A DNA stretch of 13,114 nt from an uncultured Eubacterium sp. (GTDB lineage: Bacteria; Bacillota; Clostridia; Lachnospirales; Lachnospiraceae), in contig CAJOPM010000125.1 in the NCBI GenBank assembly GCA_905236225.1, forward strand, positions 1 to 13,114. Direction: 5' to 3'. Below the pieces are notes generated by a model, which ran no database searches, was not told the DNA's origin, and saw only the letters and a list, made by a program, of their open reading frames with translations. The position numbers and the translations under genes were made by a program. Of this stretch, positions 12,504-13,114 are shown piece after piece. Position 1 is the stretch's first letter; each line of letters opens with the position of its first letter.

Positions 12504-12521
12504 AAGTAAATCCTTTCAAAA

Positions 12522-12553
12522 CATAAAAGCATCGACGGCTAAAGAGCCGTCGA
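12522..12553 (-). terminator. Hairpin between the P-loop gene and the HlyD-like gene
   Basis: TCGACGGCT (12532-12540) and AGCCGTCGA (12545-12553) form a perfect 9-bp GC-rich stem with a 4-base loop, unusual for this AT-rich region. On the - strand it is followed by TGCTTTTATG, a weak T tract. It sits 22 bases after the P-loop gene's stop and probably acts as a partial terminator, reducing transcription into the HlyD-like gene. Confidence 0.7.
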
Positions 12554-12575
12554 AGTTTAGTAATCGGTAATTAGG

Positions 12576-12995
12576 CTACAGAGCTACTGTTATAATATCT
12601 TGCAAGCTTTGAGGTAAATCCTCGGATTTTTTTGAAATACTTACTTCAAAATTCACCTGATATTGAGTACTTATTTCGGATAATTTATTTATAGTATGTT
12701 CTAAATATTCATCTTTTACATGAGAAATAGTGAGGAAACTGTCAAGAAAAATCTCTTCAATATCATGATCCTGAGATAGGATGCCACATAGGAAGCCAAC
12801 GAATTCATCATTATTAGAAATTGGGTAATCCGTCATATTGATAAGTCTGATTTTGTTATTGAGTTCATACATTTTTTTTGAATCCTTATCAATATAAATT
12901 ACGTTTCCATCTGCTGATTGTGAAACTTCATTTACCTTTTCAAGTAAAGTTTTTGTCTTCCCTTTTCCTTTTTCACCGCAAATTAAGCTAACCAT
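12576..12995 (-). CDS. Small P-loop ATPase-like protein of unknown function
   Basis: A 139-residue protein with a Walker A motif GEKGKGKT at 7-14 and a probable Walker B strand ending in IFLDS (82-86). No transmembrane segment or signal peptide is present. I see no additional domain, so it is about the size of a minimal P-loop core. Proteins like this in Clostridia are sometimes labelled 'twitching motility protein PilT', but nothing here beyond the P-loop supports a pilus function, and no pilus genes are nearby. The start is well supported (AAAGGAGGA, 7 bases from the ATG). It is the first gene after a good promoter and precedes the HlyD-like-yggS-sepF run, from which a hairpin separates it. 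Confidence 0.8.
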   Translation of the reverse strand: MVSLICGEKGKGKTKTLLEKVNEVSQSADGNVIYIDKDSKKMYELNNKIRLINMTDYPISNNDEFVGFLCGILSQDHDIEEIFLDSFLTISHVKDEYLEHTINKLSEISTQYQVNFEVSISKKSEDLPQSLQDIITVAL

Positions 12996-13042
12996 GGCAG
13001 TTCCTCCTTTATGTGTATTAAACGGTCATATCTGTTATAAAT

Positions 13043-13071
13043 ATTATAGTAAACTTCAGGGTATAAAACAA
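13043..13071 (-). promoter_or_regulatory. Promoter of the P-loop gene and probably the downstream run
   Basis: On the - strand, TTGTTT (13071-13066) and a perfect TATAAT (13048-13043) are separated by exactly 17 bases. Transcription would begin near 13036, about 40 bases before the ATG. A consensus TTGACA at 13095-13090 has no good -10 at suitable spacing and is not used here. Confidence 0.65.
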
Positions 13072-13079
13072 TGTTTACT
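13049..13079. repeat. Inverted repeat around the -35 region of the P-loop gene promoter
   Basis: AGTAAAC (13049-13055) and GTTTACT (13073-13079) are perfect inverted copies separated by 17 bases. One arm touches the -10 element and the other lies just upstream of the -35 element, so the -35 and most of the spacer are enclosed. This is the geometry expected of a repressor or activator operator. The arms are short and AT-rich, so chance occurrence is possible. Confidence 0.4.
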
Positions 13080-13114
13080 TAGAAAAACCTGTCAAAATTT
13101 CAGTCATATAACTA

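Noticed and set aside
13090..13095. TTGACA as the -35 of the P-loop gene promoter
   Set aside because: The sequence at 16-18 bases downstream does not resemble a -10. The TTGTTT-17-TATAAT pair is a better fit.

Overview
This window looks like core chromosome of a low-GC Clostridia member, most probably Lachnospiraceae. The reasons are the AT-rich coding sequence, the strong AGGAGG ribosome binding sites, an L27 with the cleavable N-terminal extension plus its dedicated protease Prp, a SepF-type division system, and a LexA/LysM divergon of the Firmicutes type. I cannot name a genus from sequence alone. No rRNA, tRNA, CRISPR array or insertion sequence is visible. No gene-free gap exceeds 300 bases; the longest is the lexA/LysM intergenic region of 240 bases, and it is densely packed with regulatory sites.

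Left arm (about 1-4022, + strand): a promoter and structured L21-type leader, then rplU - prp - rpmA, an intrinsic terminator, and obgE - nadD - yqeK - rsfS. This is a ribosome-assembly cluster with two nucleotide-metabolism genes. Prp removes the N-terminal extension of L27. Obg acts in 50S maturation, and RsfS silences 50S subunits under starvation. NadD makes NAD, and YqeK hydrolyses Ap4A. The cluster ends at a hairpin shared with the convergent lexA.

Centre (4029-6606): lexA (- strand) is divergent from a small SOS-controlled membrane-anchored LysM protein resembling YneA, a division inhibitor. The LysM promoter is nearly consensus and is surrounded by four LexA-box-like palindromes, each one base from GAAC-N4-GTTC. 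Six bases after the LysM gene, a convergent tyrosine recombinase begins at its 3' end. The recombinase has an unusual 65-residue acidic, repeat-containing tail and two perfect inverted repeats just upstream of it.

Right arm (6617-13114, - strand, read right to left): a promoter, a small P-loop protein of unknown function, a hairpin, a HlyD-like membrane protein with a TTG start, yggS, sepF, a hairpin terminator, then the tightly coupled aroB - lspA - rluD-like - cytidylate-kinase-like genes. It resembles the Firmicutes ylm/sepF-lspA neighbourhood, but ylmG, ylmH and divIVA are absent and aroB sits between sepF and lspA.

Most of the window is conserved housekeeping. The parts that deserve a second look are the multi-box SOS divergon, the recombinase with its tail and flanking inverted repeats (including possible antisense transcription from the SOS promoter), and the two poorly characterised proteins (P-loop and HlyD-like) upstream of yggS-sepF.
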